From Brachypodius melanocephalos (taxonomy: Eukaryota; Chordata; Aves; Passeriformes; Pycnonotidae), in contig VZSR01003807.1 of the NCBI GenBank assembly GCA_013398615.1, positions 9,403,289 through 9,467,288 of the forward strand: 64,000 nucleotides of DNA, read 5' to 3'. A program made the translations under genes and the position numbers. Below are positions 11,695-22,646 of the stretch, one piece after another (positions within the stretch are counted from its first letter, which is position 1; every line of letters starts with the position of its first letter). The notes beneath the pieces were generated by a model that saw only the letters and a program-made list of their open reading frames with translations, did not search any database and was not told the origin of the DNA.

Positions 11695-14600
11695 TGACTT
11701 GCAAAGTAAATGCTTTCCACATAAAGAAGATGCTGTAAAGTGGTGAGTGTCCAGTGAGACCACCAGACTATTACAGGAGGGTATCTGTAGCTATTATTTG
11801 TCACTAGCTGTTATTTATATTGCACATGATTCCACAGATGGTCAGGCAGATGCAATGGCAAGGTGAGACAGCCACAGCAGCGAAGGCTGGAATAGAAGAT
11901 GCTGCAGCTGGAGGAAGAGGGCTGCCCATGGAGAGAGATGGATGGAGCTGGTGGTGGGGTGAGGGGATGAGCAGGACATGTTCAAACAACTGAACCAGAC
12001 AGTGTCAAAGAAAGGGTCACCTGTTGACTGTGGGGCCCTGCAAGATGTGGGGCATGCTGGGGTCTTCATGGGGGCAGGCCAGTTAAAGAAGCCTGACCCA
12101 ATATGACCAAGAGAGAAGGAACTGAAATGCTGATACTGCATTTACAGGACAACTGTCCTTTTGCTGTATTGCTGGAAACAGAGTCAACCCCAGACATCTC
12201 AGGTAAAATCCACATGGGCAGAAGTGAAGAAGCAATCAGTGCTGATCTCATTCAGGATATTTAGTTAGTGCTGGCTTTGTCAGTAGGCAGGATTTGGGGC
12301 AGAAACCTTGGACACAAGGACACTGTAAAAAAGTGTTGTGACTCAAAAGCATGGACAGAGTGCTGCCAATGAAATGCACCAGTGGGAAGAAAAAACCCAC
12401 TGCAACATTTTAGGAAACACAATAAAAAAGAGAAAAGTAAAGTTTTGTCTTTGGATTATAGCATTATATTGATAAGTTGAAATATGCTGAAGGAAGTGAA
12501 GGATGGGGCACTATGTACAGCTTGCCTGGTCTGAGCAGGTGGAAAGAAGAGATGAGTCTCAGGGGAAAGTCCTAAGCTCTCATTCAGCCTGTGCCTAGAA
12601 CCACCTCTCCCACAAGGTATGTTATTCCTACACAGCAGAAAGCTCTCTGCTTTCCCCAGCTGCTTACAAATTTGGGAGTGGATTCATTTTTCTTGGTGGA
12701 GATTTGATGATAGGCGAGGAAGGACTGTCTCTGGACAAATGAAGAATTCTGATACTGAGGGCTATTTTGTGTCTATGTGTCATATTTACAAACTCAAAAA
12801 GTGACTGTCATGGGCATCTTTTGCCCCATGTTGATGTGAAACCCAGAAGAGAAGAAGGATTTCTTGCACATGGCACAAAGGTAGAAATAGACATTCTTTA
12901 CAGTTTCGTGGTTCAATAAACCAATCATGCACAACTGGGAAAACCTAAGCAGAGAAAGCCAAAAAGTAATGGAAACAAATCAAATACTGGGGACCTTGAT
13001 CAGTTAATAATTGTGACAAATATCTCACTTCACAAAGAAAATGTATTCTCCTGGTAATGTGGAAAGAAAGACAGAGAGAAAGATAGCCACAAGGACAAAA
13101 GCTTTCTGTAAGGGAAAAAGCCTGAGACTACATCTATACAAAACATGCCTGTGACCATTACCTAGCTCTGAAGCCAACTGGCACGGACTGGCATGTGTCC
13201 ACATTATTAAATTCTTGCTTTCCAGGCAGTGTGGCTGAACACGAGTTGCCTGCTGGGATTGGCCTTTGGCCTATGCTATCCCCAAACCATGCCTGGGAAA
13301 CGTTCAGGAGAGTGCTAGCTGCCTGGAGCCAAAACATGCCAGGAACTGTTGTAACAATTTGACTCTATAAATAATTGAGCTAGAGTGCCTGAGAACACTA
13401 TGTGGCACTGGTTAATTACTAGGAGAGATGAAGTCCATGATTCTAGCTTGGAATGGAAATCTTGGACATCTTACAGAGCCCTGAGAAACGTAAAACCCTA
13501 TAGCACCCAACAGACACAAGAGAGTGCTGGTGTGAGGGAGGCAGGCATCCACAGCTGAACTGAAATAAGAAAAAGCTGATATCCTGGCACAAGTGATGGA
13601 AGTATGAAGTAGTGGGATGTACATCTACACCTCTGGAAAGGGCAAATGGACCATGGTGGAGCGACTAGGGGAAAACAAACCATGGGAAGGAAGATCCTAA
13701 TGCTTTGGAAAGACTGTGCCTGAAGTGCTTTTGCGGAGCATACTTTGTCCTGCTTCAAAATTAAACAAAACTAAACCTCCCAAAGATATTCAGTGAGAAA
13801 GAAAGAGGTATGGTCTCAAGGCCACAGGGAGCAGGTGGCCCAGAGGGCTTAGCAGGGGTTGGAGCCTGCTCAGGAAACACCCTCCAAAACACATGGAGCC
13901 TGTTGGACCCAACAATGCCTGAAGGTTGGCTGGGCTATAGGCACCTCAGGAGACCAAGGGCACAGCAGTCATTTAGAGAAACACACTGAGAGAAGGTGAG
14001 GCAGGGCAGGCAGCACACACCAGCCTCACAGGAAGTCTGCAGACTGCTCCTACACGGCAGCAGGGACTCAGCTAGACCCATCCAAAGGCATGGAACAGCT
14101 GCCCCACAGGAACCATTCTCCTATATTCCCTGCAAAAACAGCATGGATGTGTCAGGATCTCAGTGATAAAGGTCTGGAAACTACTGCATCCACCTCCCAT
14201 GGAAATGAAGCCTTCAGACCCTTCCAGTTTAGGTCCTTTGCCAATTTATAAGACTCAGAGATGTTCAAACACTGACAACAATCTGGGCCTTTGCATGGAA
14301 GTGTGCATGATGGTTTCTAGCCCTGGCAGGTGTGGGATATTGGCAGCCCACTATGAGTATCAGCACTTACATGGAGTCCAAACTCAATTCTCTTTGTGCT
14401 CAAGCAAACCGTCATGCCACCCATGGCCACCCCTGTTATGACTAATTCCTGTCACTGTCACTTGCAGTTTTGGGAGGCAAGCCAAATGCTGGAACTGAGG
14501 ATATGTGGAAAATAGATTTGTAGAGAATTCTCAAAGCCTGACAGAAGGCTCACATAGTGTGCATCTGTATGCAAACTTCGAGATATGAAATGCTGACTTA

Positions 14601-16720
14601 GAAATGCCATGGAATAGGATGGACATTGTTGAGAGAGAAATGGAACCAGAAACAAGTTTCAAATGATGGCCTTGCAAATAAGACTGGATACTTTGGAGAA
14701 GTAGAACTATGAAAGATGCACTGTAGTAGGACCCACAAGGGGTAATTTCAGATAACTGGCTTTGAGGCATTAACAGCATTGTGTGGCAAAAGCTGATAGG
14801 CCAAGAAACCCTTATAATGTATTGTAATTAGGAAATAGTTTGGCTTCTGATTGTGATGGGGTGAACTGTAACATCTGTACTGTCTCATCCTTCACATGAG
14901 ACTGAAAATGGAATAGAAGTTTTTAAAATGCCTCTCAATTGCCCCATCTCTAGGTCAGAAAAGGGCATAATCTAACAGGGATAGAAGCTCTCCCAGTAAA
15001 TGTTTCAAGCCGCTTTTCTCCTAGTGCCTGCAAATTCGTTTGCTGTATGAAGAGCTGACAGCACAGGCCACAGAATCCACCACGGCCAGTTCCTCTGCAG
15101 AGCATGAGGTAGGGCAGCACAAGGGACAAACTGCATGTTTAGTTGTCTACTTCCTGTGTGGCACTTGACCACTCTTTGTTTATGAACAAAAATAAAAAGT
15201 CAGGAAAGAGGATGTTTTATGTGGTCATGTTGCTGTTCTTCCTCTGACGCCGTGGATGAGGACTTGCAACTTCCTCAGGCTGAAGACCAGGTTTTGTAAA
15301 ATAAGTTTTTATTAGTTGTGCGGCATTTCTCTGCTTTTTAAAAAACAGAAATGAAATCTCATGGTTTTTCAGACAGACATCTAACAATTTACAGCTGAAA
15401 CACAGCAAAATAGCACCTGGTGTGTGATAGTCAGAGACACTGGATAGAAAGCAATCAAAAGAAAAGCAAAATAAATTAAAAAGAAAAAAAGTACATACAC
15501 ACAAGGAAAAAAGCCCACAAAGAGTAAGTATGCAGAAAAGTAATTTAGCATGCCAAAAACAAAATCCATTTTTAATAACACACACACATCTACTTCCTTT
15601 CATGAATAATTTGTAAACATTTCCTCTGGTGGTGTGACTAAGGCACTATTGCATCCTCATGTACATCCCTTAGATGGGAGAGGGTTTTCTGGAGTGGTGA
15701 ATGCATTCAGAGACCACAGTTTCATTCCTCCCCTGTTTTGTGGGGACTCTGTTATCTCTGTCCTAAAAACTGAGTCTTTCTTGCCTTTATTACCTTACAA
15801 AGCATCAGGACCAGGCCCTGTGTAGATCTCTTGTTTTTCAAGGGATCCATTAATTTTTGAGTTGTGGGTCTTCACAAATCATCATCACCCTAAACACTGA
15901 ATTACTGCATTTCCTGTGGTTTTCCCCTGCTCTTCTGGCAGCACTGATGCTGCTCTGCCAGGTAACTTTCAAGAGGTACATGTCAACAGCCACAACACTT
16001 TGGGAAAAAAACAAACAAACATAAAAATATTGAATTAAAATATAGATCTACAGGGGTTTTTACCAAGGCTGTATGAAGCCCTATCCTGAACCTTCTACAA
16101 GTTCAGAGACTTGGGGGATTTAGGCATAGATTTTGGTCACATAACCTCAACTATGGTGATATTAATTTCAAGGAGTTTTGTCCAGCAGCCAAACTTTACT
16201 CTTCTGCAACTGCACTGTGCTTATCTAGGTGCCTATCTCAATGTAATATGAAGCAGAAAGGGTTTGTTTCAGCTTCAGAAGAGGGAAAGGAAAGGCATGA
16301 GAAGGAAGGTTTGTAGGGGTAAGCAGGCTCAGAGACACTTTCATTTGCCCTTCTGATGTCTTCTGTTCAGTGTCTCCAACTCTGCAGTTTTTGGATGCTG
16401 AGCAGCTGTTGGATGGGAGCACAGATATGGATACAGCTCCATCAAAAACTGTATCACTTCCCTGATGTGACATAAGATTGGCAATTCCTTTTTGTTTTTT
16501 TTCATTTGACCCCAAAACTTTTTATAATTTTAATTGAACTGATTGTTTAAAAGAATAGGAAACACGAAATTATTAACAATTAAACAACAATTAAGTTTCT
16601 TTGTTTAAAAAGTGATTAAGCAACTGGGGGAAAATCCTTCTGTAAACATTGGGGTGGTTTTATTTTGGTTTTTCTTTTTAGTTAAAGTGTAGCTTTTTAC
16701 TCAAAGATTCCAATATGCAA
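11695..16720. other. Intergenic DNA, no gene seen
   Basis: Unique-looking sequence. The longest frame, 128 codons on the minus strand (15217-15603), reads as a Phe/Cys-rich string from T-rich DNA and lacks any domain. No CR1, RNA gene or CpG cluster was recognised. Confidence 0.6.
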
Positions 16721-16864
16721 TTTGGGGGTTTTGGTGGTATGTTTTTGTTGTTTTTTTAGGTGGGGGGTTGGTGGGTTTTTTTGTTATTTGTTTTTTTGGT
16801 TTTTTTGGGGGGAGGTTCTTTTGGGGGTTTCTGGCATTGTTTTTTTATTTTGGTTTTTTTTGTT
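16721..16864 (+). repeat. G/T-rich low-complexity tract
   Basis: The plus strand is almost pure G and T for about 140 bases, with repeated runs of three to six G separated by T runs. Several G-runs are close enough for G-quadruplex formation on the plus strand. It lies about 45 bases before a CR1 tail, so it may be strand-asymmetric decay beside the insertion or an independent low-complexity tract. Confidence 0.8.
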
Positions 16865-16907
16865 GAGACCATTTTGTTCTTACTCTATTCCCCTATTCAA
16901 AATACAT

Positions 16908-17023
16908 TAAGATGGAGGTTCAGGACATGGTTTAGTGGTGAACTTGGCAGTGTTACAATTTGATTGAAGTCAGTGGCCTTAAGAGTCTTTTACAACTTAG
17001 TTTTTCCTATGATTCTATGATTA
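16908..17023 (+). mobile_element. CR1 LINE, 3' tail fragment
   Basis: The block containing GGTTTAGTGGTGAACTTGGC, then a divergent 'gatcttaagaggtcttttccaacct'-like stretch, and the ending CCTATGATTCTATGATT is the standard 3' untranslated end of avian CR1. The 8-bp-type tail repeat at the right end puts the element on the plus strand. It is severely 5'-truncated and diverged, so it is an old, immobile copy. CR1 is the dominant LINE family of birds and supports the host assignment. Confidence 0.85.
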
Positions 17024-18636
17024 TAAGGCTCAATTCAGCCACTTAAACATAGGTATTTACTACCTCTGAGATGCCCTAGGATGTCTCACCTGACCTGTCC
17101 TGCTGTCCCAGTAAAATATGAGTGTTCAGCAGGTTCTGGGTCAATTTTAGGCAGTACAGTGTGGATGTCTCTAGGTATTTTTAATACACTGAAAGCAAAG
17201 CAACAAATTCAAATCCTTCAATTTCACAGAACTTTGGTGAAAAATGTCTGCTTACATTTTAGTATTTAGCTTCTACTTAGCTACTAGTTGGTTGCTTCTG
17301 TTTCAGACCTGAGAAGGGGGGTTTGTGCCCCCGAAGTACCCATTTCCCTCTCTCAGTCTTGCCCATTTGTTTTCCCTGGCAGCAGCACGATGTCATCTTG
17401 TGACAGCTCTTTCCAGCTCAAATCCATGCCTGCCTGCTTTTGCAGGAGGGAAAGTGGGGCTTCAGAGAACAGAAAGTACAAAACTAAAAAAAAAAAAAAC
17501 TGGATAGAAGCAAGTAGGAAAATACGAAAGAAAGTTGGAGAGGAGGTGGCAGAGCAAGACACATGGATTTTAAGAGACAAACATCCTTATTAAACTCCCC
17601 AATCAGAGTAGGGCCCCAAACAGGGCAGCTGGGTAGGCAGATGAGGTCTGGACCTGAGGCAAGGGGTAGCAACCTATTTTTTTAAAAAATTACTCTTTTT
17701 TCCCCCATTCCTCTTTTTTTCCCCCTCTGTGACTTCAAAGAAAAACGATTTGCTCATTTGGTAATAACTGATGGGAACCGTGAATTACTGAGCAAGGCCC
17801 CCAGCCTAGTGTTTATCTCCTCACCAATAAATCTCTAAACTGAAGCAATGAAGCTAAGTACTGCTGCTATTTCTGCATTTTATTTCCATATTAATCAAAA
17901 CACAAGCCTACCCCCACCTCTTCCCTGGCTCCATGTAGCTGGAGAAGAGGTGTGAGGGGACTGTCTGAGTGGGATGGCAGAGTGGGGACAAAAGAAACCC
18001 CATAACTTAGGGAGTTGAGTACCAGTGCCTGGTGTTTTGGCTTTAAATTTGTGGCAGACCCCTGGAGGCAGAGGCAGTGGTGTTCTCTCCCATGGGAACT
18101 AGGAAGCACGGGAAAGGGAGGGGTTGTTGCTTTTCCCTGAGACAAGGAGCAGCATCTGCCTTCTGCACAGCACAGCTCTGCTGGGACCCAGTGGTCAGCA
18201 AGGGGATTCACAAGTGAAAACCAATGGTGTCCATCCACCTCTGATATATTTATATTTGCATTTACACATAAATGTATTTTTTATATGTGCATGCAGATAT
18301 TATTCGTTTTTGTGGTGGAAATCAAAGGAGTTTCCTGAGAGCACCAAGCTCTCCTCATCTACCCCAGAAGCTGACTTGGTCAAGCTGTGCTGTGCCATAG
18401 CAAACCATGCTGTGCCCCATCCCCACAGCTCCAGCAGCAGGCAGGGACAAGCCCAGAGGGTGGACGTTGCCAGGTTCTGCCACCATCAGATCTTTCCTCC
18501 TTTCCTATTTCTATCCCTCTGCCACCTTCCCCTCCCCGCTTTATTTTTTTTTTTTTAAATCTGTTTTATTTATTTCTCATGTGTGTTTGTGAAGGTAAAC
18601 CTTCCCAACGAAAACCCACAGTTCCCCCATCCTGCC
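17024..18636. other. Intergenic DNA up to the assembly gap
   Basis: No gene is recognised. The sequence includes A-rich and T-rich runs (about 17480-17498 and 17690-17730) and a T-run near 18541-18556. The open frame crossing the N-run from 18387 is an artefact of untranslated Ns. Confidence 0.65.
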
Positions 18637-19632
18637 NNNNNNNNNNNNNNNNNNNNNNNNNNNNNNNNNNNNNNNNNNNNNNNNNNNNNNNNNNNNNNNN
18701 NNNNNNNNNNNNNNNNNNNNNNNNNNNNNNNNNNNNNNNNNNNNNNNNNNNNNNNNNNNNNNNNNNNNNNNNNNNNNNNNNNNNNNNNNNNNNNNNNNNN
18801 NNNNNNNNNNNNNNNNNNNNNNNNNNNNNNNNNNNNNNNNNNNNNNNNNNNNNNNNNNNNNNNNNNNNNNNNNNNNNNNNNNNNNNNNNNNNNNNNNNNN
18901 NNNNNNNNNNNNNNNNNNNNNNNNNNNNNNNNNNNNNNNNNNNNNNNNNNNNNNNNNNNNNNNNNNNNNNNNNNNNNNNNNNNNNNNNNNNNNNNNNNNN
19001 NNNNNNNNNNNNNNNNNNNNNNNNNNNNNNNNNNNNNNNNNNNNNNNNNNNNNNNNNNNNNNNNNNNNNNNNNNNNNNNNNNNNNNNNNNNNNNNNNNNN
19101 NNNNNNNNNNNNNNNNNNNNNNNNNNNNNNNNNNNNNNNNNNNNNNNNNNNNNNNNNNNNNNNNNNNNNNNNNNNNNNNNNNNNNNNNNNNNNNNNNNNN
19201 NNNNNNNNNNNNNNNNNNNNNNNNNNNNNNNNNNNNNNNNNNNNNNNNNNNNNNNNNNNNNNNNNNNNNNNNNNNNNNNNNNNNNNNNNNNNNNNNNNNN
19301 NNNNNNNNNNNNNNNNNNNNNNNNNNNNNNNNNNNNNNNNNNNNNNNNNNNNNNNNNNNNNNNNNNNNNNNNNNNNNNNNNNNNNNNNNNNNNNNNNNNN
19401 NNNNNNNNNNNNNNNNNNNNNNNNNNNNNNNNNNNNNNNNNNNNNNNNNNNNNNNNNNNNNNNNNNNNNNNNNNNNNNNNNNNNNNNNNNNNNNNNNNNN
19501 NNNNNNNNNNNNNNNNNNNNNNNNNNNNNNNNNNNNNNNNNNNNNNNNNNNNNNNNNNNNNNNNNNNNNNNNNNNNNNNNNNNNNNNNNNNNNNNNNNNN
19601 NNNNNNNNNNNNNNNNNNNNNNNNNNNNNNNN
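18637..19632. other. Assembly gap of 996 Ns
   Basis: Unresolved bases. The right edge opens directly into (AAGG)n, so the gap was probably caused by a tetranucleotide array or other difficult repeat. The gap size may be an estimate. It lies about 900 bases beyond the inferred 3' end of OLIG3 and should not affect the gene model. Confidence 0.99.
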
Positions 19633-19670
19633 AAGGAAGGAAGGAAGGAAGGAAGGAAGGAAGGAAGGAA
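19633..19670. repeat. (AAGG)n microsatellite at the gap edge
   Basis: Nine and a half perfect AAGG units start exactly where the N-run ends and stop at a unique sequence. The visible part is the right end of an array whose full length is hidden in the gap. Confidence 0.97.
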
Positions 19671-19839
19671 ACTGTAACCTCTCTTGATCATCTTGCTGAA
19701 TTACTGTAAGGATTTACCTCAGGGAGAGGTTTTTTTACAAAGTGGTTTGTTCGTGTTTTCGAGGTAAATACACATTCTTTTAATTTTCAAATGTTTGTGT
19801 GAGCGTGCTTGTGTCCTAACGCTGACTTGGGTGCTGCAG

Positions 19840-20470
19840 CATCGCACAGCCCGCTTACCGGCACGGATCGCCCTCAGGTGCCTTTCGGAAAGTTTGGCGT
19901 TTCGGTTTAAATGCCCCATCCATCCTTCCCGTGTCACAGAGCAATTTAGAACTCAGGGGGAGTCGCCTTCTCCAGTTTCTTCAGGTCTCTCCCGGAGATC
20001 CCCTAAGGCAGGGGGCCGGGGTTGGCCGGAGGTGCAGCCCCGTGTTGCCGAGCAGCAGGGCGCCGGTAGCCGCCAGCCGCGCTCATCTCCACGGAGAACC
20101 GCCCCTCGGCGGGGCAGAACTGCCTTTCCCAACTCTGTCCATCCTACCATTTCCCTCCCAAAAAAAAGGACTGAAAGCTGGATTTCAAAAGAAAAAAAGT
20201 TATTTCCCATAGACGCCCCGGCGCCCCTCCCCAGCACGGCCCGTCCTCCCGTGGCCGGCGCTGGCTGCGGGACTGGCCACGGGCCACCCCAATTCCTGAC
20301 GGCTCCCGGCCCTCTGGGAAGCTGCTGGAAGCTGCCCAGCAGCTCGCACACACCTGCGGACATCGGCTTCGTGGGTGTTTCCGAGGCAAGGCACACGGAG
20401 CTGTGCCAGCCTCCTCCCGCTGGGCCCGGGGAGTCCTGGAGAAACCCAAAGCGATCAAATACGGCGCTTT
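19840..20470. promoter_or_regulatory. CpG island downstream of OLIG3
   Basis: A GC-rich, CpG-dense block contrasts sharply with the AT-rich DNA on both sides. It lies just beyond the predicted OLIG3 cleavage site. Open frames run through it on both strands (up to 241 codons on plus), which is expected from low stop density. I see no protein domain. CpG islands flanking a developmental transcription factor are commonly Polycomb targets; that role here is inference. Confidence 0.65.
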
Positions 20471-20528
20471 TTCTCAGCTTGCAGTCCCAGACAAAGGCGA
20501 AACAGGCAGCTTGGAATTAATTTTTTAC

Positions 20529-20534
20529 TTTATT
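20529..20534 (-). terminator. OLIG3: Poly(A) signal AATAAA of OLIG3
   Basis: TTTATT on the plus strand reads AATAAA in OLIG3 sense. It is the only canonical hexamer I saw on this strand between the stop codon and this point. Downstream in mRNA sense the sequence becomes U/G-rich (CTGTTTCGCCTTTGTCTG, about 20507-20490), as expected for a cleavage-stimulation element. Confidence 0.6.
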
Positions 20535-21441
20535 TGGAAATCTCATCCAGAAACACTGGTCAATAATAAATATATCGATAGTTATTATCAAGAATATATA
20601 AAAAATAAAGACATGGTGGTGTCTTTGAGGCCTCAACCGAAAACAAACAAACGAACGAACGAAATGAAGAATAACATTATTTCAAGCAAACTCCCAGGAA
20701 AACGTATCGAAAAGGAAATAAACAGCAACTAATGTTCCGATTTAGAGATACAAATCACTGATCTGGCAAGAGCTGACCCCGCATGCAAAACCAAACCATT
20801 GCAAAAATAATTTTTTTAAAAAAAATTAAAATGAATTAAAAAAAAAAAAAAACAGCAAACACGAATAGTATCAGAGCCAGCAACAGAAATTCGTACCCAA
20901 ACAGCTAAATCAGCCCACTTCACCGAGAGCAGGAGACGGGAGATTTGGCAAAAGAGATCTGCTGGAGGGTTGTGCTGTGTTTTGCACAATTTTCCTCTTT
21001 TTTGTTTTTTGGGGTTTTTCTTTTTTTTTCACAGAGGGAAGAAGAAAAACTACCGCAAACAAAACTGCATCAAAACCAAATCTGTAAAAACAAAACAAAC
21101 AAAAAGAAAAAAAACACGAAAACACAAAAACACAAAACCTCCAAACCATAAACCACACTCGAAAACTTTAGTGAATCCCTTCGGAAGTCCCTGTTGCCAG
21201 GGGAGCCGCCTGTGCCGGTCCCCACGGATGACAAGCTGGGATGGAAAGCATGCATGCATTCTCTGGTCTACCTTGGGCCGCCGCTGCGCTGCCGCAGCCA
21301 GGTTTGGAAAGGGAAATTTCGGAGGTATCGCCGTGCGAAAGGGAAGAGTGGAAAAACCCGGAAAAAAAAGAAGAGAAAAAAAGCCCCAAACCGATTTCAT
21401 CGTCTCTTGGTAGCTGCGAACACTACAACGACAACCACGTC

Positions 21442-21467
21442 TTTTTTTTTTTTTTTTTTTTTTTTTT
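21442..21467 (-). repeat. Homopolymer: 26 T on plus, 26 A in OLIG3 mRNA
   Basis: An uninterrupted 26-base T run lies inside the inferred 3' UTR. In the transcript it is an internal oligo(A) tract that can prime oligo-dT and mimic a poly(A) tail. No AATAAA precedes it in mRNA sense, so I do not treat it as a true end. Confidence 0.95.
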
Positions 21468-21518
21468 CCTTTAACATACATTTTAAGGAATCATTTACAT
21501 TTGATTACCATCAGCGGC

Positions 21519-21578
21519 ATTATTATTATTATTATCATTATTACCATTATTATTATTATTATTATCATCATCATCATT
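21519..21578. repeat. (ATT/ATC)n trinucleotide repeat in the OLIG3 3' UTR
   Basis: Imperfect ATT units with interspersed ATC units, ending in consecutive ATC. In OLIG3 sense this is GAT then AAT. It is separated from the T26 run by about 50 bases of unique sequence. Confidence 0.9.
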
Positions 21579-21824
21579 CTTTTTACAACAGGGACTTTTT
21601 TTTCCAGTTTAGTATAACAAGAAAAACATCGCCCGGGGAGCCGGATAGAACATTACCTTTGCAAGGTCCTTACTACACTAATCCTGTGTTACAGGGGGCT
21701 TGGCGGGCGGGGGCAGCGGGGGCAGGTCCGGCGGCGGCCCGGGGGGGACCGGCCCCAGCCCCCTCTCCGTCCGTGGGAGCGCCGGCCCCGGTGCAGCCCC
21801 AGCGGCCGGGGGAGCCCCGCCGAG

Positions 21825-22646
21825 TCACTTCAGGAGGTCCTTGGTCTCCCCCGAGATCCTGGCCATGTTGGAGGCGGTGAGGGCCGAGAGGTGGGGCGGG
21901 GGAGGCATCTGGCAGATGGTGCAGGGGCACGGCAAGCCCGCCCAGTGCTGGAAGCCGCTGCCGAGCTGCAGGGCGGGGGGTGTCGAGGGGGTCTTGAGCA
22001 GGGAGTGCGGGGGCCGGATGGTGCCGATGGCCGGCAGGGAGGCGGAGAGGGAGGAGGAGGTGTTGGCGGAGGACAAGGCACTACCGAGGATGGGATGCAC
22101 CTGGTGCACGGTGCCGGCGGCGTGGGGCGGGTGCCCGGCAGAGTGTCCCACCGTGCCGCAGTGAAAGGCCGAGTGGTGTCCCCCGTAGATTTCCCCAACT
22201 AGCCTCTTCATCTCCTCCAGGGAGCTGGTGAGCATCAGGATATAGTTTCTGGCTAGCAGGAGGGTGGCGATTTTGGAGAGTTTTCTCACAGAAGGTCCGT
22301 GAGCGTAGGGCATCACCTCCCTCAGTCCATCCATGGCGAGGTTGAGGTCGTGCATCCTCTTACGCTCCCGGCCGTTGATCTTCAGCCGCAGCTGCTGCAG
22401 GTCCTGCTCCGAAAGCTGCTTCTTGATTTTGTACTTGCTGCCTTCCCCTGCTGCCTTGGAACCGTTCCTGGTGAGGCCTTCCCCAGACATCTTCTGCACC
22501 AGATCGTTCTGGGTGGAGGAGACAGAGTTGAGCCGGCTGTCTTGGTGGTGGTGATGGTGGTGGTGGTGGTGATGGTCTCTCAGGTACATCTCATCCATGT
22601 CTGGCGAGGAAGCTCTGCTGGAGACAGAGCTGGAGTCAGAATTCAT
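21825..22646 (-). CDS. OLIG3: Oligodendrocyte transcription factor 3 (bHLH)
   Basis: A single-exon frame of 273 residues, close to the 272 I recall for mammalian OLIG3. The product is a nuclear bHLH factor that binds E-boxes, acts mainly as a repressor, and specifies dorsal (class A) spinal progenitors and rhombic-lip lineages. Visible parts: a Ser-rich N-terminus (MNSDSSSVSSRASSPDMDEM); ten consecutive His at 25-34; a linker; the OLIG-specific KKQLSEQDLQQLRLKING lead-in; basic region 91-102 with Glu94, Arg95 and Arg97, the E-box-contacting positions; helix 1 about 100-113, loop, helix 2 about 123-147; the RLVGEIYGGHHSAFHCG segment; and the family C-terminal motif FQHWAGLPCPCTICQMPP (232-249). 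The KIKKQLSEQDLQQL and LARNYILML segments separate it from neurogenin and ATOH factors. The serine-rich N-terminus, the linker and the 273-residue length favour OLIG3 over OLIG2 (longer, with a Ser/Thr box). Start: the ATG at 22646 has A at -3 and gives the conserved MNSDSSS start. The frame stays open upstream to at least 22733 but with no ATG. No frameshift or truncation. Confidence 0.98.
   Translation of the reverse strand: MNSDSSSVSSRASSPDMDEMYLRDHHHHHHHHHHQDSRLNSVSSTQNDLVQKMSGEGLTRNGSKAAGEGSKYKIKKQLSEQDLQQLRLKINGRERKRMHDLNLAMDGLREVMPYAHGPSVRKLSKIATLLLARNYILMLTSSLEEMKRLVGEIYGGHHSAFHCGTVGHSAGHPPHAAGTVHQVHPILGSALSSANTSSSLSASLPAIGTIRPPHSLLKTPSTPPALQLGSGFQHWAGLPCPCTICQMPPPPHLSALTASNMARISGETKDLLK

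Larger units (their letters stand above)
20510..21824 (-). other. OLIG3: OLIG3 3' untranslated region (inferred)
   Basis: About 1.3 kb. In mRNA sense it starts with GC-rich sequence next to the stop codon, then an (AAT/GAT)n stretch from 21578-21519, an uninterrupted run of 26 A (21467-21442), further T- and G-rich patches at about 21140-21000, and a single UAUUUAU AU-rich heptamer (20572-20566) shortly before the poly(A) signal. The heptamer could affect mRNA stability, but one copy is weak evidence. Confidence 0.6.

Noticed and set aside
18387..19709. Frames of 360-440 codons across the gap
   Set aside because: They consist almost entirely of Ns.
19795..20520. 241-codon open frame on plus
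   Set aside because: It lies in a CpG island where stops are rare. Other frames on both strands are also open, the translation is Pro/Arg/Ser-rich with no domain, and the frame starts in AT-rich sequence with no promoter.
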